From JAPWJZ01 sp041287865 (lineage in GTDB: Bacteria > Pseudomonadota > Alphaproteobacteria > Micavibrionales > UBA2020): a stretch of 64,000 nt of DNA. This document shows, one piece after another, positions 8,165 through 17,209 of this stretch. The position numbers and the translations under genes are program-made. The notes beneath the pieces were generated by a model that saw only the letters and a list, made by a program, of their open reading frames with translations, was not told the origin of the DNA and ran no database searches. The stretch is taken from the NCBI GenBank assembly GCA_041287865.1, contig JBGGMV010000016.1, forward strand, positions 20,742 to 84,741, read 5' to 3'. Positions within the stretch are counted from its first letter, which is position 1. Every line of letters starts with the position of its first letter.

Positions 8165-9202
8165 ATGCTGCCGCTCTTCGCCGAACCCGCCGGCCGTGAA
8201 AAAAAACCCGAACCCGCAGACCTTCCCCCCGCCATCCAGCGCCAGATCGAGAAGATTATCGGCGCCAAGGTAACAGGCGCTGTACCGGCATTTGGCGGTT
8301 TATCCGTATCTGCCGGCTTTATCTTCTCTTTCGGTGACGGTCAGAAAGTTTTCGCCAAGGGCGCGCATCCCGGCGACACGGCGCATGGCACAAAAAATCT
8401 CGGACAAGAGGTAATGGTTTACGAGAGCCTGCCGGTGCTCGCGGAAATTTCGCCGCCCTATATCGGCATCGTGTCAGACGGCGAGGAAGACGGCTGGATG
8501 CTGGGCCTGTGGCGCTGCATTGACCACGATCCAAAACTGGCTTCGCCCGCGCGCATTTATGAATCCCTGAAGTCATGGCAACGTAACTCCTCCGCCAAAG
8601 ACATCCTGCCGCGTGCGCGGGAACACAATTATATCTCCCAGTTCCTGACGCCGGAAAAAAAGTGGATACGCCTGCGCAACGACCAGCTGGCGAAACAAAA
8701 ATTCGTCACGATGTTCGCCGACCAGAAGGCCGGCATGGCTTGGTTCGACAAACACGTGCCTTCTCTCTGCCAGTATCAGGCGCGCATCGACAAGCTGAAG
8801 GGCGAAGAAGGACTGGTGCACGGCGACCTGCGTCTCGACAATTTCCTCTTCGGCAAAGACAAAACCTATCTTGTCGACTGGCCGAACGCCTGCTGGGGGC
8901 CGTTGGTTTTTGATCTGGCGTTCTTGTTTTCGAACATGGAGGCGCTTGGCCTGGGCGCGGCGGAAGATCACTTCACCGCTTTTGCGTCTGCTGGTGGTGC
9001 GAGCATTCCGCCCGATGACTATGTTGCGGTGATGGCCGTCCTTTCGGGTTACTTTGCCGACCAGGCTTACCGGGAAGTACCCGACAAAATGCCCCGCCTG
9101 CGCTGGATGCAGAAATCCATGCTGCTGGCGCAGCTCAAGTTATTGAGCCGATTAGGGATAATCGAATCGCCGCCGCAGATGAATGGCCAAAATCAACAAT
9201 AA
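8165..9202 (+). CDS. APH-family phosphotransferase (kinase-like)
   Basis: A 345-residue protein with the aminoglycoside/choline-kinase fold. The catalytic loop is HGDLRLDNFLF near residue 218 (Asp as base, Asn as metal ligand), followed by the DFG-equivalent YLVDWPNACWGP near 235. The N-terminal lobe is less clear. Members phosphorylate small molecules or macrolide/aminoglycoside drugs. The substrate here cannot be read from the sequence, and a housekeeping small-molecule kinase is more likely than a resistance gene, given the chromosomal setting. It follows the ori-flanking hypothetical gene by 14 bases. Confidence 0.8.
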   Translation: MLPLFAEPAGREKKPEPADLPPAIQRQIEKIIGAKVTGAVPAFGGLSVSAGFIFSFGDGQKVFAKGAHPGDTAHGTKNLGQEVMVYESLPVLAEISPPYIGIVSDGEEDGWMLGLWRCIDHDPKLASPARIYESLKSWQRNSSAKDILPRAREHNYISQFLTPEKKWIRLRNDQLAKQKFVTMFADQKAGMAWFDKHVPSLCQYQARIDKLKGEEGLVHGDLRLDNFLFGKDKTYLVDWPNACWGPLVFDLAFLFSNMEALGLGAAEDHFTAFASAGGASIPPDDYVAVMAVLSGYFADQAYREVPDKMPRLRWMQKSMLLAQLKLLSRLGIIESPPQMNGQNQQ

Positions 9203-9480
9203 TTAATTCTGAAAGCCCCATTTTCAGCTAGATTATTGTTTTCCTGTGGTTATTTTACCCCAAAAATCCCGATTTAGTTTCCGTAATACAATAATATTGC
9301 TGCTTTTCTTATTTGGAAAAGGGGTTGTTAACCATCTTGGCCGCATGATGGTTGTGAAGAGGGAATTTAGTTGCGTGCTTGCTGCGGCTGGAATAGTGAA
9401 GAGTTCCGGCAACCGGCCCGAACGACCCAAAAAGGGGTTTAAGGGCGCAAAAACAAGAAATGACGAAAACAGGGTGTGAA

Positions 9481-10512
9481 ATGGCTAAGGACATCGATTT
9501 CGAGACCGAGTCCCAGACGAAGAAGCCGGAGACCAAGGGCTTCAAGGATACCTCGCGCCGCCTGCGCGAAGGCAAGCAGAAGCCGCTCAGCCACCGTGCC
9601 AGCCTCGATTGGCGTCTTGATCAGCGCACCGTGTGCGATAAGAACGGCCATGTTGCCGATGTTGTTCCCGTCGCCGAGCTGAAAGAAACCCTGATGCAAA
9701 GCCGCACCGCCGAAGCGATGTTCGCGGAAGCCGGCAACCTTGAAATTGTTTACGACATGCAAAGCCCCGCCTCTCAATATTATTCCCGCGAAGGCTGGCG
9801 CGTGATCACCCTGAACCCGCTGCGCCCGAAAGGCGACCTGATCAACCTGCTGGCGAAAGAACTGCGTCGCGACTGGCAATATTGCCATGGCGCGCTGGTC
9901 AACCCGCTGGGCTATGAGCCCGACGAAGCGATCCTCGTCAACCGTGCGCAAAGCGCCGACGTGCTGATGATGGCCGTGAAGGTTGCATGGGAACTGAAAC
10001 TGGCCGGTGAATCCGAAGCCTGGGATTTCCTCGCGGCGACGCCCTCGGGAGATGTCACCCGTACCTTCGAGCTGAAGGCGCAGGCGGATTTCCGCACGCT
10101 GAACAACGGCGAAGCGGCCCGCGCCGCCTACGACAAGTTTTTCGAAGACAGCCGCACCAAACTGCATGACAAGCGCCTGATCCACCAGATGCTGCTGGAT
10201 GAAAGCGGTTACATGAAGGCGGGATCAAAACGCCCGAAAGTGACGATGGAGCTGTTCCAGCGCCTGGGCGAGCTGCCTGGCTGCCGCAATTATCTGTCGA
10301 TGCAGGCAAAGCATGTGCCGACCGATATGTGCTATGCGACCGTCGAAGATCGCTCCAACGCGAACTTCCTCTGGTTCATCAAGTTTGAACGCAGCTTCCA
10401 GGAAAAAGAGCTGCAGATGGTCAAAGAATCCGTGAAATTGTCCGCAGAAGTCGTCGACTTCCGCAAATATTCCACGGGTAAGCGCGCCCGGCATTCAGAA
10501 CTGGGCCAGTAA
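9481..10512 (+). CDS. Degenerate metallopeptidase-like protein (DUF6782-like), copy 1
   Basis: A 343-residue protein of unknown function. It aligns by eye with the next gene and more distantly with those at 22217 and 44668. In the latter two the core reads HELRHxxQ, a zinc-binding HExxH motif, with EAD about 35 residues on. Here the same positions read KELRRDWQ (126-133) and SAD (158-160): both zinc histidines and the downstream glutamate are gone, so catalysis is unlikely. The C-terminal segment LFQRLGELPGCRNYLSM is shared with the neighbour. The ATG at 9481 has an AGGG element upstream; an in-frame ATG at 9460 is an alternative. The family resembles what I recall as DUF6782 (putative metallopeptidases). 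Confidence 0.75.
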   Translation: MAKDIDFETESQTKKPETKGFKDTSRRLREGKQKPLSHRASLDWRLDQRTVCDKNGHVADVVPVAELKETLMQSRTAEAMFAEAGNLEIVYDMQSPASQYYSREGWRVITLNPLRPKGDLINLLAKELRRDWQYCHGALVNPLGYEPDEAILVNRAQSADVLMMAVKVAWELKLAGESEAWDFLAATPSGDVTRTFELKAQADFRTLNNGEAARAAYDKFFEDSRTKLHDKRLIHQMLLDESGYMKAGSKRPKVTMELFQRLGELPGCRNYLSMQAKHVPTDMCYATVEDRSNANFLWFIKFERSFQEKELQMVKESVKLSAEVVDFRKYSTGKRARHSELGQ

Positions 10513-10565
10513 TATCCGCCTTTCCGCCTCCCGCGGGATTGCCCGGATTTCGGAGGTTTGAGGAA

Positions 10566-11456
10566 ATGCTGGAGCCGTATTGCGACCGGCGGATAAAATT
10601 CTCCCTCGAGGCCCTGCTCGACCGCGACGCCTATACCGCGCCTGCTGACACCCGTGCCGCCGCTTTTGCTTCTTATCTGCGCAATCTGGCCGCCATCACC
10701 GCGCAAAGCCCGCTGGGCCGCGCGCTGCTGCGTGCCGCTGTCTTGCGCGGCGTTTCGGTGGGGCTTGATCCGCTGCTGGAGCCGAACGCGAGCTATTTCT
10801 ATCCGCAGCAAAATCATTTCGACCTCGGCTTCCAGCCCGACCTGCTGCAGAAAAGCGAAAAAGGCGTTAGCCGCTATCTTGTTTCCTTCGTGGCGGGTCT
10901 GCGCCGTGCATGGCACCTGAATAGCGGCCTTGCGCCGGATGTTTCCTTGCGTGCTGATGATTTCCTGAAATTCTGCCGTTGCGCCGAGGCTGATGCCAGC
11001 GCGGTTACACATCTTGTCGCCTGGGAATTGCGCTCGGCCGGCGCGGGTTTTATGTGGAGGCATTTATTGTCGGGCTCCGATGGCGATATGTCGGTGATCT
11101 TCGAGCGCGCGATCATGGAAGGCATGCAAAAACAGTATGACGGCTACGCGCTGAAATCGGCCTTCAACCAGTGGTTCGCCGAGCGCGAGCGCATCGCCGC
11201 CTGTGACCATGTCGCGCTGGAGCTGATCGACATGTCGCTGGTGCAGCTGGGCGGGCCGCCCTATGTCGGCATCCGCAGCCTGCGCATATCGTCTCTGCAG
11301 CAGCTGGGATCGCTGCCCGGCGGGAAAAATTACCTGTCGGGCTGTCTCTTCATGGGCGGCTGGTATAACACCATGGATGATGAGTTCAACCGCACCCACC
11401 TGCGCCATATCGAGCGGGATATTGCGCAACTTATTGAAAAACAACACAATAACTAG
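10566..11456 (+). CDS. Degenerate metallopeptidase-like protein (DUF6782-like), copy 2
   Basis: A 296-residue paralogue of the preceding gene. Matching blocks are FVAGLRRAWH versus LLAKELRRDWQ; AEADASAVTHLVAWELRSAG versus QSADVLMMAVKVAWELKLAG; GDMSVIFERA versus GDVTRTFELK; and LQQLGSLPGGKNYLSG versus FQRLGELPGCRNYLSM. The zinc motif is lost (AGLRR at 110-114), while EAD (141-143) is kept. It is probably a pseudo-enzyme from a tandem duplication. The ATG at 10566 is chosen because GGAGG sits at a good distance; the gap to copy 1 is only 53 bases, so co-transcription is likely. Function unknown. Confidence 0.75.
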   Translation: MLEPYCDRRIKFSLEALLDRDAYTAPADTRAAAFASYLRNLAAITAQSPLGRALLRAAVLRGVSVGLDPLLEPNASYFYPQQNHFDLGFQPDLLQKSEKGVSRYLVSFVAGLRRAWHLNSGLAPDVSLRADDFLKFCRCAEADASAVTHLVAWELRSAGAGFMWRHLLSGSDGDMSVIFERAIMEGMQKQYDGYALKSAFNQWFAERERIAACDHVALELIDMSLVQLGGPPYVGIRSLRISSLQQLGSLPGGKNYLSGCLFMGGWYNTMDDEFNRTHLRHIERDIAQLIEKQHNN

Positions 11457-11478
11457 TCCCGCGCCCTTCACATAGTAT

Positions 11479-11507
11479 TTGACATAACGTTAGAATCGGG
11501 CTATTCT
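11479..11507 (+). promoter_or_regulatory. Sigma-70-type promoter for the small gene at 11564
   Basis: TTGACA at 11479-11484, a 17-base spacer and TATTCT at 11502-11507. Transcription would start near 11514, giving a leader of about 50 bases. The -35 match and spacing are ideal, so this is one of the better promoters in the window. Confidence 0.6.
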
Positions 11508-11563
11508 CGTGGCCAGAAGATTCAAAAAAACAACTGTCAAAATTCATGTAAGGGATGTCACAA

Positions 11564-11773
11564 ATGGCTGAAGTAGCAACCGGACCGCAAAACGAGATTT
11601 TCGCACCTGCCAAAGCATCCCTCTGCAAACAAGCCTTCCAATGGGCCGGCGCAGTCGCTTCGGTTATCTGTGCGGAAGCGCCCCAGCAGGGCTTCGAAGC
11701 CGCAGGCGCTGCCTATGACTACACGGTCACGAAGGCAAAGCTGGCGCTGAACCCGCCGAAGCCTTCGGCTTAA
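11564..11773 (+). CDS. Small hypothetical protein (69 residues)
   Basis: A short Ala-rich protein (central FQWAGAVASVICAEAPQQG) with no recognised motif and no clear signal peptide. The ATG at 11564 is preferred over the in-frame ATG at 11555 because AAGGGA lies about 8 bases before it. It has its own strong promoter at 11479 and stands alone between the metallopeptidase-like pair and a convergent Sel1 gene. It may be a small helical or phasin-like protein, but the sequence does not support a firm call. Confidence 0.6.
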   Translation: MAEVATGPQNEIFAPAKASLCKQAFQWAGAVASVICAEAPQQGFEAAGAAYDYTVTKAKLALNPPKPSA

Positions 11774-11798
11774 AACAAAAAAGCCCGCTTAAACTAAA

Positions 11799-12599
11799 TC
11801 AGAAACCCTGAAGGTCGAGCAAGTGAGCCTCGCCGCGCTTGATGAGCCATTCCTTGGCCATCATGAGCGCGCGGTCTTTCTCGCGCCGCGTCAGGCGTCC
11901 GTAGACGTTGTCGCGGTCGGCCTCGGCGCGAACCTTTTCGTTGCCCTCGGCGTAGTAGACGATCGCCAAGTGCAGCCACATCAGCGCGATGATCGGGTCT
12001 GACGGCACGCCTTCGCCCAGGAAATACATCACGCCCACATGGTGCTGCGCGAGAGGACGCGCGGCATCGGCCGCCTTGGTCAGGTAGGTCAGCGCCTTGG
12101 CGGGGTCCTTGGGCACGCCCTGCCCCTGCCGGTACATGATGCCCATGATTTCCTGCGCGCCGACGTGGCCGCCGTCGGCCAGCATCTTCATGCTCTTGGC
12201 GATGAGGTCGTATTTTTTCTGCTGATAATATTTCATCAGCGTTTCGTAGTTGAGCTTGCCTTTGCCCTCGCGGATCGCGCTTTCGGCGTCGGCCCCGTCG
12301 GTAGCCGTTTCCATCGGATCGACAACCGGGATCAGCACGCCCTGACGGATATTGTTGTATTCTTCGACGGGCGGCGGCTTGTCGGGGTTTTTCTCGACAA
12401 AGCTTTCGCTGTCGTCGGCGTTGAAGGTGTTGAATTCGTCGCCCATGCCGGTGCCGCTGTTGCCGCTGGCGGGCGGCGTGGGCCTTTTGCTGCCGCCGGC
12501 GCGTTCGTCGAGGAAATTGTCCTCGGCCGAGAAGCCCGGCGCGGCATGGACGGTAAGCCCGGCAATGATTGCGGCGGCAAGTATGAAGCGCAAACGCAT
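11799..12599 (-). CDS. Exported Sel1-repeat protein
   Basis: A 266-residue protein. An N-terminal signal peptide (MRLRFILAAAIIAGLTVHAAPGFSAED) points to the periplasm. A Ser/Pro/Asn-rich linker follows, and the C-terminal half holds Sel1-like repeats (GAQEIMGIMYRQGQGVPKDP and LAQHHVGVMYFLGEGVPSDP), which usually mediate protein-protein contacts. The start at 12599 is chosen because AGGGGG stands 9 bases upstream and the signal peptide begins there; a longer frame reaches 12668. It lies downstream of prmA on the same strand, 98 bases away. Partner unknown. Confidence 0.85.
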   Translation of the reverse strand: MRLRFILAAAIIAGLTVHAAPGFSAEDNFLDERAGGSKRPTPPASGNSGTGMGDEFNTFNADDSESFVEKNPDKPPPVEEYNNIRQGVLIPVVDPMETATDGADAESAIREGKGKLNYETLMKYYQQKKYDLIAKSMKMLADGGHVGAQEIMGIMYRQGQGVPKDPAKALTYLTKAADAARPLAQHHVGVMYFLGEGVPSDPIIALMWLHLAIVYYAEGNEKVRAEADRDNVYGRLTRREKDRALMMAKEWLIKRGEAHLLDLQGF

Positions 12600-12697
12600 G
12601 GATAAGTACCCCCTGTGGAAATCCAGCCCCATCCTCTTTATTATAGACCTGTTCCCCGAAAAAACCAAAATTCCCGTTATTTGCGGAATACCCCCCG

Positions 12698-13612
12698 CTA
12701 CTTGCGGAATACCAATGTCCGCCAGTTGCCCACGGGGATGGTCTTCATATGTTTAAGCCCCTGTTTTACATGGGCGAAGGAAACCAGCTCCTCCTGCCTT
12801 GCCAGAAGACCGGAGAGGACGCAGATACCGCCCTTTTCCAGCGCTTTCTTGAGCAAGGGGGCCATATCGACCAACGGTCCCGCCAGAATATTGGCGCAAA
12901 CGAGGTCATAAGGCGCATTCTCACGGCAGGACGCGGTTTTGTAGCCATCGCCCGCTTCGGCCGCCGCCAGCTTCACGCTGTTCATCTTCGCATGGCGTTT
13001 GGTGACAACGATGCATTCCGGGTCGATATCGATCATCGTCACAGGCGCCTTGGGCCAGAGCATCTTGGCCGCGATGCCGAGAATGCCCGATCCGCAGCCC
13101 ATATCCAGCACGTTGGAAAAAACATGTTTTTCCTTCGCCAGCCATTCGAGCGCCATTAAACAACCTTTTGTCGTTTCATGCTCGCCCGAGCCGAAAGCCG
13201 TGGCGGCGTCGATCTTTAAAGGGATCAGCCCTTTAGGCGCGGCCCCCTTCACATGCGAGCCATGCACAAAGAAGCGTTTCGTCTTCACCGGCGGGAAATT
13301 GTCATGCACATGCTGCAGCCAGTTCTTCTGCTGCACCTTCTCGCTGCGCACGACCGTTTTACCACCGACAACCGCCTTCACGCGGTCGAGGATCGCGGCT
13401 TTATCGGGCGCGCCCTTGGTCGTGAGCGTCACCGTCCAGTTATCGCCGTCTTCGGCTTCCTTATTATGGAGAAAAACGGCTGCAGCCAGATCTTCCAGCA
13501 CGTCAGAGAGCGCCTGCGCGGTTTCACCGTCCAGTTTTTTAGAAAACCCAAGCCGGACACGGTGCAGGACAGGGGCTTTGGCGGAAGGCTTCTTCTTTTT
13601 CGGGGCGGCCAT
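12698..13612 (-). CDS. prmA: Ribosomal protein L11 methyltransferase
   Basis: SAM-dependent methyltransferase that methylates ribosomal protein L11. The 304-residue protein has a Lys-rich N-terminus, a substrate-recognition N-terminal domain, and a Rossmann methyltransferase domain with motif I NVLDMGCGSGILGIAA, the PrmA-type segment AFGSGEHETTKGCL just before it, and the catalytic-loop equivalent VCANILAGPL. These together identify PrmA. It is divergent from the thiolase gene, with a 116-base gap between the starts. Confidence 0.92.
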   Translation of the reverse strand: MAAPKKKKPSAKAPVLHRVRLGFSKKLDGETAQALSDVLEDLAAAVFLHNKEAEDGDNWTVTLTTKGAPDKAAILDRVKAVVGGKTVVRSEKVQQKNWLQHVHDNFPPVKTKRFFVHGSHVKGAAPKGLIPLKIDAATAFGSGEHETTKGCLMALEWLAKEKHVFSNVLDMGCGSGILGIAAKMLWPKAPVTMIDIDPECIVVTKRHAKMNSVKLAAAEAGDGYKTASCRENAPYDLVCANILAGPLVDMAPLLKKALEKGGICVLSGLLARQEELVSFAHVKQGLKHMKTIPVGNWRTLVFRK

Positions 13613-13728
13613 GGCAAAACACTATGGATAAGGGTTGTATTACAAGCGGTTGAGGTGATCATTCTTGATATGGCCCTCTTTGTCCACCATATTGTTATAC
13701 AGTCATTTTTTCCAGACAGGGCACCACT

Positions 13729-14871
13729 ATGGAACACGAAGCCGTCATTTGCGGATACACCCGCACCCCCTTCCACTTCGCCGGCAAGGGTGATCTTGCG
13801 ACCACGCGCCCGGACGATCTGGCCGCCATCGCCATTCTGGGCCTGCTCAAGCAGACCATGGTCGATGAAAAAGAGATTGAAGACCTGATCCTCGGCTGCG
13901 CCTTCCCCGAAGGCGAGCAGGGTTTCAACATGGCGCGTCTTGTCGTCAATATCGCCAAGCTGCCCCTGTCGATTGCAGGTGTCACGGTGAACCGTTTCTG
14001 CGGTTCATCCATGCAGGCGATCCATCAGGCCGTCGGCGCGATCAGGACCGGCACCGGCAGCGCCTTTATCTGCGGCGGCGTCGAGAGCATGTCCCGCATT
14101 CCAATGGGCGGTTTCAACCCGCTGCCCAACCCGCAGCTGGTGGCTGATTATCCGCAGGCCTATATCGCCATGGGCGAAACGGCCGAGAACCTTGCCAACA
14201 AATTCAAGATCAGCCGCGCCGATCAGGAAAAATACGCGCTGGGCTCGCAGCAGAAGGCAACGCTGGCCCGCGCCGGCGGCCGCCTTGCGCCCGAGCTGAC
14301 GCCCGTCACGACGCCCGAAGGAAAAGTTGTGACCGAAGACGGTTGCATCCGCCCCGAAACCACCGCGCAGGGTCTGGCCGAATTGAAACTGGCCTTTGAT
14401 GCGAATGGTTCTGTCACCGCCGGCACCTCGTCGCCGCTGACCGATGGCGCCTCCGCCACGCTTGTCACCTCGCTGGAGTTTGCCAAGACGCATGGCCTGA
14501 AAGTTCTGGCCAAGATTAAATCCATGGGCGTCGCCGGCTGCGCGCCCGAGATCATGGGCTATGGCCCCGTGCCCGCCTGCCAGAAAGCCCTGCAGCGCGC
14601 GGGTCTTAAGATCAGCGATATCGATATCTTCGAATTCAACGAAGCCTTCGCCGTGCAGTCCATGACCGTCTGCCGCGAGCTGGGCGTCGATGAAAGCAAG
14701 CTGAACCTTGACGGCGGCGCAATCGCTCTTGGCCATCCGCTGGGTGCGTCCGGCGCCCGCATCACCGGCAAGGCCGCGATGCTGCTCCAGCGCGAGAAAA
14801 AGCAATTCGCGCTTACCACCATGTGCATTGGCGGCGGGCAAGGCATCGCCACGGTGCTGGAAGCCGCCTGA
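13729..14871 (+). CDS. Acetyl-CoA acyltransferase (thiolase)
   Basis: A 380-residue thiolase. The nucleophile cysteine is in NRFCGSSMQAIHQA, the catalytic His in GGAIALGHPLGASGARI, the second cysteine in CIGGGQG and the NEAF loop is intact. It is most like FadA-type 3-ketoacyl-CoA thiolases and clearly paralogous to the gene at 60049, though about 12 residues shorter. Its stop overlaps the adenosine deaminase start (TGATG), so the two are translationally coupled. The pairing has no obvious biochemical logic. A degradative role is inferred from the resemblance. Confidence 0.9.
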   Translation: MEHEAVICGYTRTPFHFAGKGDLATTRPDDLAAIAILGLLKQTMVDEKEIEDLILGCAFPEGEQGFNMARLVVNIAKLPLSIAGVTVNRFCGSSMQAIHQAVGAIRTGTGSAFICGGVESMSRIPMGGFNPLPNPQLVADYPQAYIAMGETAENLANKFKISRADQEKYALGSQQKATLARAGGRLAPELTPVTTPEGKVVTEDGCIRPETTAQGLAELKLAFDANGSVTAGTSSPLTDGASATLVTSLEFAKTHGLKVLAKIKSMGVAGCAPEIMGYGPVPACQKALQRAGLKISDIDIFEFNEAFAVQSMTVCRELGVDESKLNLDGGAIALGHPLGASGARITGKAAMLLQREKKQFALTTMCIGGGQGIATVLEAA

Positions 14872-15896
14872 TGCTGACGGAGAACATCCGCCGCATTCCT
14901 AAAGTAGATTTGCACGTCCATCTGGAAGGCACGATATCGCCCCGGATGGTGGAGCTTATCGCCAAACGCAACAACCTGCCCGTGCCGCAGGGCCTGACCG
15001 CGCCCGATGGCCAGAGCATCCACTGGCAGCCGAAGACGACGGCGGGGGATAACCTTGTCTCGTTCCTCAAGGCCTATGACGACGCGACCAAGGTGATGAA
15101 GACGGCGGAAGATTACGTCGACCTCACCCACGATTACCTGACACGTTCCGCGGCCGAAGGCTGCATCTATGCCGAGCTCACTATTTCGGTCGAGCATGGC
15201 GAGATGGTCGGCCTGCAATATCCCGAGATGCTGGCCGCGATCACCGAAGGCTACGAGAAGGCGAAGAAAGAAACAGGTATCGAGGCGCGATTGATCTCAT
15301 CCTGCGTGCGCCACTACGGCCCGAAATCGGCGCTGCGTGTGGCGGAAGTCACGCGCGACAATCCGCATCCGCTGGTGACAGGCTTTGGGATGGCGGGCGA
15401 TGAAAATGCGCATACGATTGCCGATTTCAAGCCGGCCTTTGATATCTGCTCACACCTTGGCCGTACGGCGCATGCGGGCGAAGCTTCGGGCCCCGACACC
15501 GTGCGTCAGGCGCGTGATTTGTTAAAGCTGCGGCGCTTCGGCCATATGGTGCGCGCGATTGAAGACGCGACACTGGTGCAGGAACTTGTCGCTATCAAGG
15601 CCGTGCCGGAAGTCTGCGTCGGCAGCAATCTGGCGCTGAAGGTTTATCCCGATTACAAAGCACACCCCTTGCGCAAGTTTTTTGATACGGGGCTGAGGGT
15701 GACGCTGGGATCAGATGATCCGACATTCTTCGGCACTTCAATCGGGCGCGAGTACCAGAACGCGCATGACAAGGCAGGCTTCACTGAAAAAGAATTGCTG
15801 CAGCTGTCGCGCAATGCCGTCGAGGAAGCTTTTGTCGATGACGCGACGCGCGGCAAACTGCTCGACCGCGTCGCGGCGTATAAAATCGCCGCCTAG
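14871..15896 (+). CDS. add: Adenosine deaminase family protein
   Basis: Zinc hydrolase that deaminates adenosine (or adenine) in purine salvage. The 341-residue protein has the metal-binding KVDLHVHLEGTISP at its N-terminus, HAGEASGP with the third metal His and catalytic Glu, and TLGSDDPTFFGT with the metal-binding Asp. The start overlaps the thiolase stop by one base. Adenosine and adenine deaminases share these motifs, so the substrate is not settled. No terminator with a clear T-run follows; a small inverted repeat lies near 15908. Confidence 0.9.
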   Translation: MLTENIRRIPKVDLHVHLEGTISPRMVELIAKRNNLPVPQGLTAPDGQSIHWQPKTTAGDNLVSFLKAYDDATKVMKTAEDYVDLTHDYLTRSAAEGCIYAELTISVEHGEMVGLQYPEMLAAITEGYEKAKKETGIEARLISSCVRHYGPKSALRVAEVTRDNPHPLVTGFGMAGDENAHTIADFKPAFDICSHLGRTAHAGEASGPDTVRQARDLLKLRRFGHMVRAIEDATLVQELVAIKAVPEVCVGSNLALKVYPDYKAHPLRKFFDTGLRVTLGSDDPTFFGTSIGREYQNAHDKAGFTEKELLQLSRNAVEEAFVDDATRGKLLDRVAAYKIAA

Positions 15897-15928
15897 CTTT
15901 TCATAAGCTATTCAAATAGCGATATTAT

Positions 15929-15958
15929 TTGACAATTTTTTCCCTGATGCCCCATGAT
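15929..15958 (+). promoter_or_regulatory. Candidate promoter for the membrane protein at 15992
   Basis: A perfect TTGACA at 15929-15934, an 18-base spacer and CATGAT at 15953-15958. The next gene starts 34 bases further on, with a GGAGGT ribosome-binding site. The -35 is strong and the -10 is moderate. Confidence 0.45.
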
Positions 15959-15991
15959 GCGCCTATCTGAACATCACATGGAGGTACTTCG

Positions 15992-16465
15992 ATGAAGGCT
16001 TCTTCTAAAGTTGCAGCGGGTGCAGGCGCACTTGCAGCTGGCATTGGTATTGTCTGCGCGTTTCTCTGCCCGCTGGCAGGATTGGCCGCCGGTGCATACC
16101 TGACCTATGGCGCGGTTGCCGCGACCATGGGCACGGCTGCGACAGTTGCATTGACGGCAGCAGGCGCTGTTGGCGGCCTTCTGCTGGGCCGCATTACCGC
16201 GCCCGTCGTTGCAATCGCCAGCATCGGCCTTGGCGCAGCTGTCGGCCTTGGCGTGAAGATGATCGGTGTGGGTCTCGAAAAACTGCGCGGCAGTGACAAG
16301 CCGCAGCAAGCGCCCGCACAGAAATTCATGGCGATCGAACCCGCGTCGAACTTTAATGTGCTCTCCACGCTGAAAGCCGCCTTTGGCAAAGCGCAGGAAC
16401 CTTCCAACGACAACGTAAAGCCCGCGCCGCAGCTCAAGATGCTGCCGAAAGCCCCCGGTCTTTAA
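15992..16465 (+). CDS. Gly/Ala-rich membrane protein, hypothetical
   Basis: 157 residues. The first 90 are strongly hydrophobic and rich in Gly and Ala, with two or three likely membrane helices (AGIGIVCAFLCPLAGLAAGAY, then a stretch around 45-85). They are followed by a hydrophilic tail rich in Lys, Pro and Gln. The GGAGGT site upstream of the ATG is strong. It has its own promoter and a good terminator, so it is monocistronic. The composition recalls glycine-zipper proteins, but no specific family is recognised. Confidence 0.75.
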   Translation: MKASSKVAAGAGALAAGIGIVCAFLCPLAGLAAGAYLTYGAVAATMGTAATVALTAAGAVGGLLLGRITAPVVAIASIGLGAAVGLGVKMIGVGLEKLRGSDKPQQAPAQKFMAIEPASNFNVLSTLKAAFGKAQEPSNDNVKPAPQLKMLPKAPGL

Positions 16466-16510
16466 GAAAGTTACCTAAGCCGGTAATTTATATATAAAAA
16501 TACAGAAAGC

Positions 16511-16534
16511 CGCGCCCCCAAAGGCGCGTTTTTT
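16511..16534 (+). terminator. Rho-independent terminator
   Basis: A perfect 6-base-pair stem (CGCGCC/GGCGCG), a six-base loop and six T. It lies 46 bases after the stop of the membrane-protein gene. Confidence 0.8.
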
Positions 16535-16673
16535 GTTGCCTGCGTTAGCTTTAATGCCGATGTATTGGAAAACGAATTTGACTATCGGAAAGTAAATACG
16601 CGCTTTTCCCAACAAAAACGGGGTTTGCGGTATCAGAGGATGGCTGATCATGCCATTTTCCAATGTACGGGTC

Positions 16674-17147
16674 TTAACCGGCTGCGGAACGCTGTAGAGA
16701 ACCCGCACGCCTCAGGTTGCGGTGGTGGCACTCCATCCAAAGCAGACACGCGCCGAGGAGGCTACAAAGAAATCCAATATAGATATTGTAACTATCATAC
16801 TCGAATATCTCGTCGTCGTCAGGCGACGGGCCGTTGTGCAGATAGAAGACTTCAAGCTGGTTCTTGCTCTTTTTTAGCTCCCACCGCAGCTTCTCTGTTC
16901 TCCATGGCTTTAACTCGAAGAAATGTTTTTTGCCGCTTTCGTCTACGTGTACGACAAGCGGATAGGCACAAGGGTCGCGCCTGACCCTTTTTCTGCTGAA
17001 CCGGCAAGTGGACTCGCGCTTGCTGACGACTTCCAGTGTTGTGGGGGTGGCGGCCATCCTCGTCTTGACGTTGATCGCGAGCGGAACCATGCCGCCGACA
17101 ATCAGGATTAGACCGAGTATCACCGCGGTGAGTGAAAAATTTCGCAT
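16674..17147 (-). CDS. Two-helix membrane protein, DUF3592-like
   Basis: 157 residues with a hydrophobic helix at each end (about 5-26 and 122-140) and a soluble central domain carrying a CRFSRKRVRRDPCAYPL segment with two cysteines. This layout, a small beta-rich domain between two membrane helices, resembles DUF3592 proteins, but I cannot confirm membership. The ribosome-binding site is weak. It follows the 130-residue hypothetical gene on the same strand by 62 bases. Function unknown. Confidence 0.65.
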   Translation of the reverse strand: MRNFSLTAVILGLILIVGGMVPLAINVKTRMAATPTTLEVVSKRESTCRFSRKRVRRDPCAYPLVVHVDESGKKHFFELKPWRTEKLRWELKKSKNQLEVFYLHNGPSPDDDEIFEYDSYNIYIGFLCSLLGACLLWMECHHRNLRRAGSLQRSAAG

Positions 17148-17209
17148 GGATGAATTACGCCATCTTAGACCAGATGTAGTGCGGGATCAGCTGTTTTCAG
17201 GGTAAAAGC

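Noticed and set aside
9328..9335. TTAACCAT, a CtrA-like motif
   Set aside because: A single 8-mer without a second half-site or conserved spacing is expected by chance in a 64 kb window.
16565..16984. A 139-codon plus-strand frame opposite the two-helix membrane protein
   Set aside because: Its product is motif-free and Arg/Cys-rich, with no ribosome-binding site, while the minus-strand frame gives a coherent two-helix topology.
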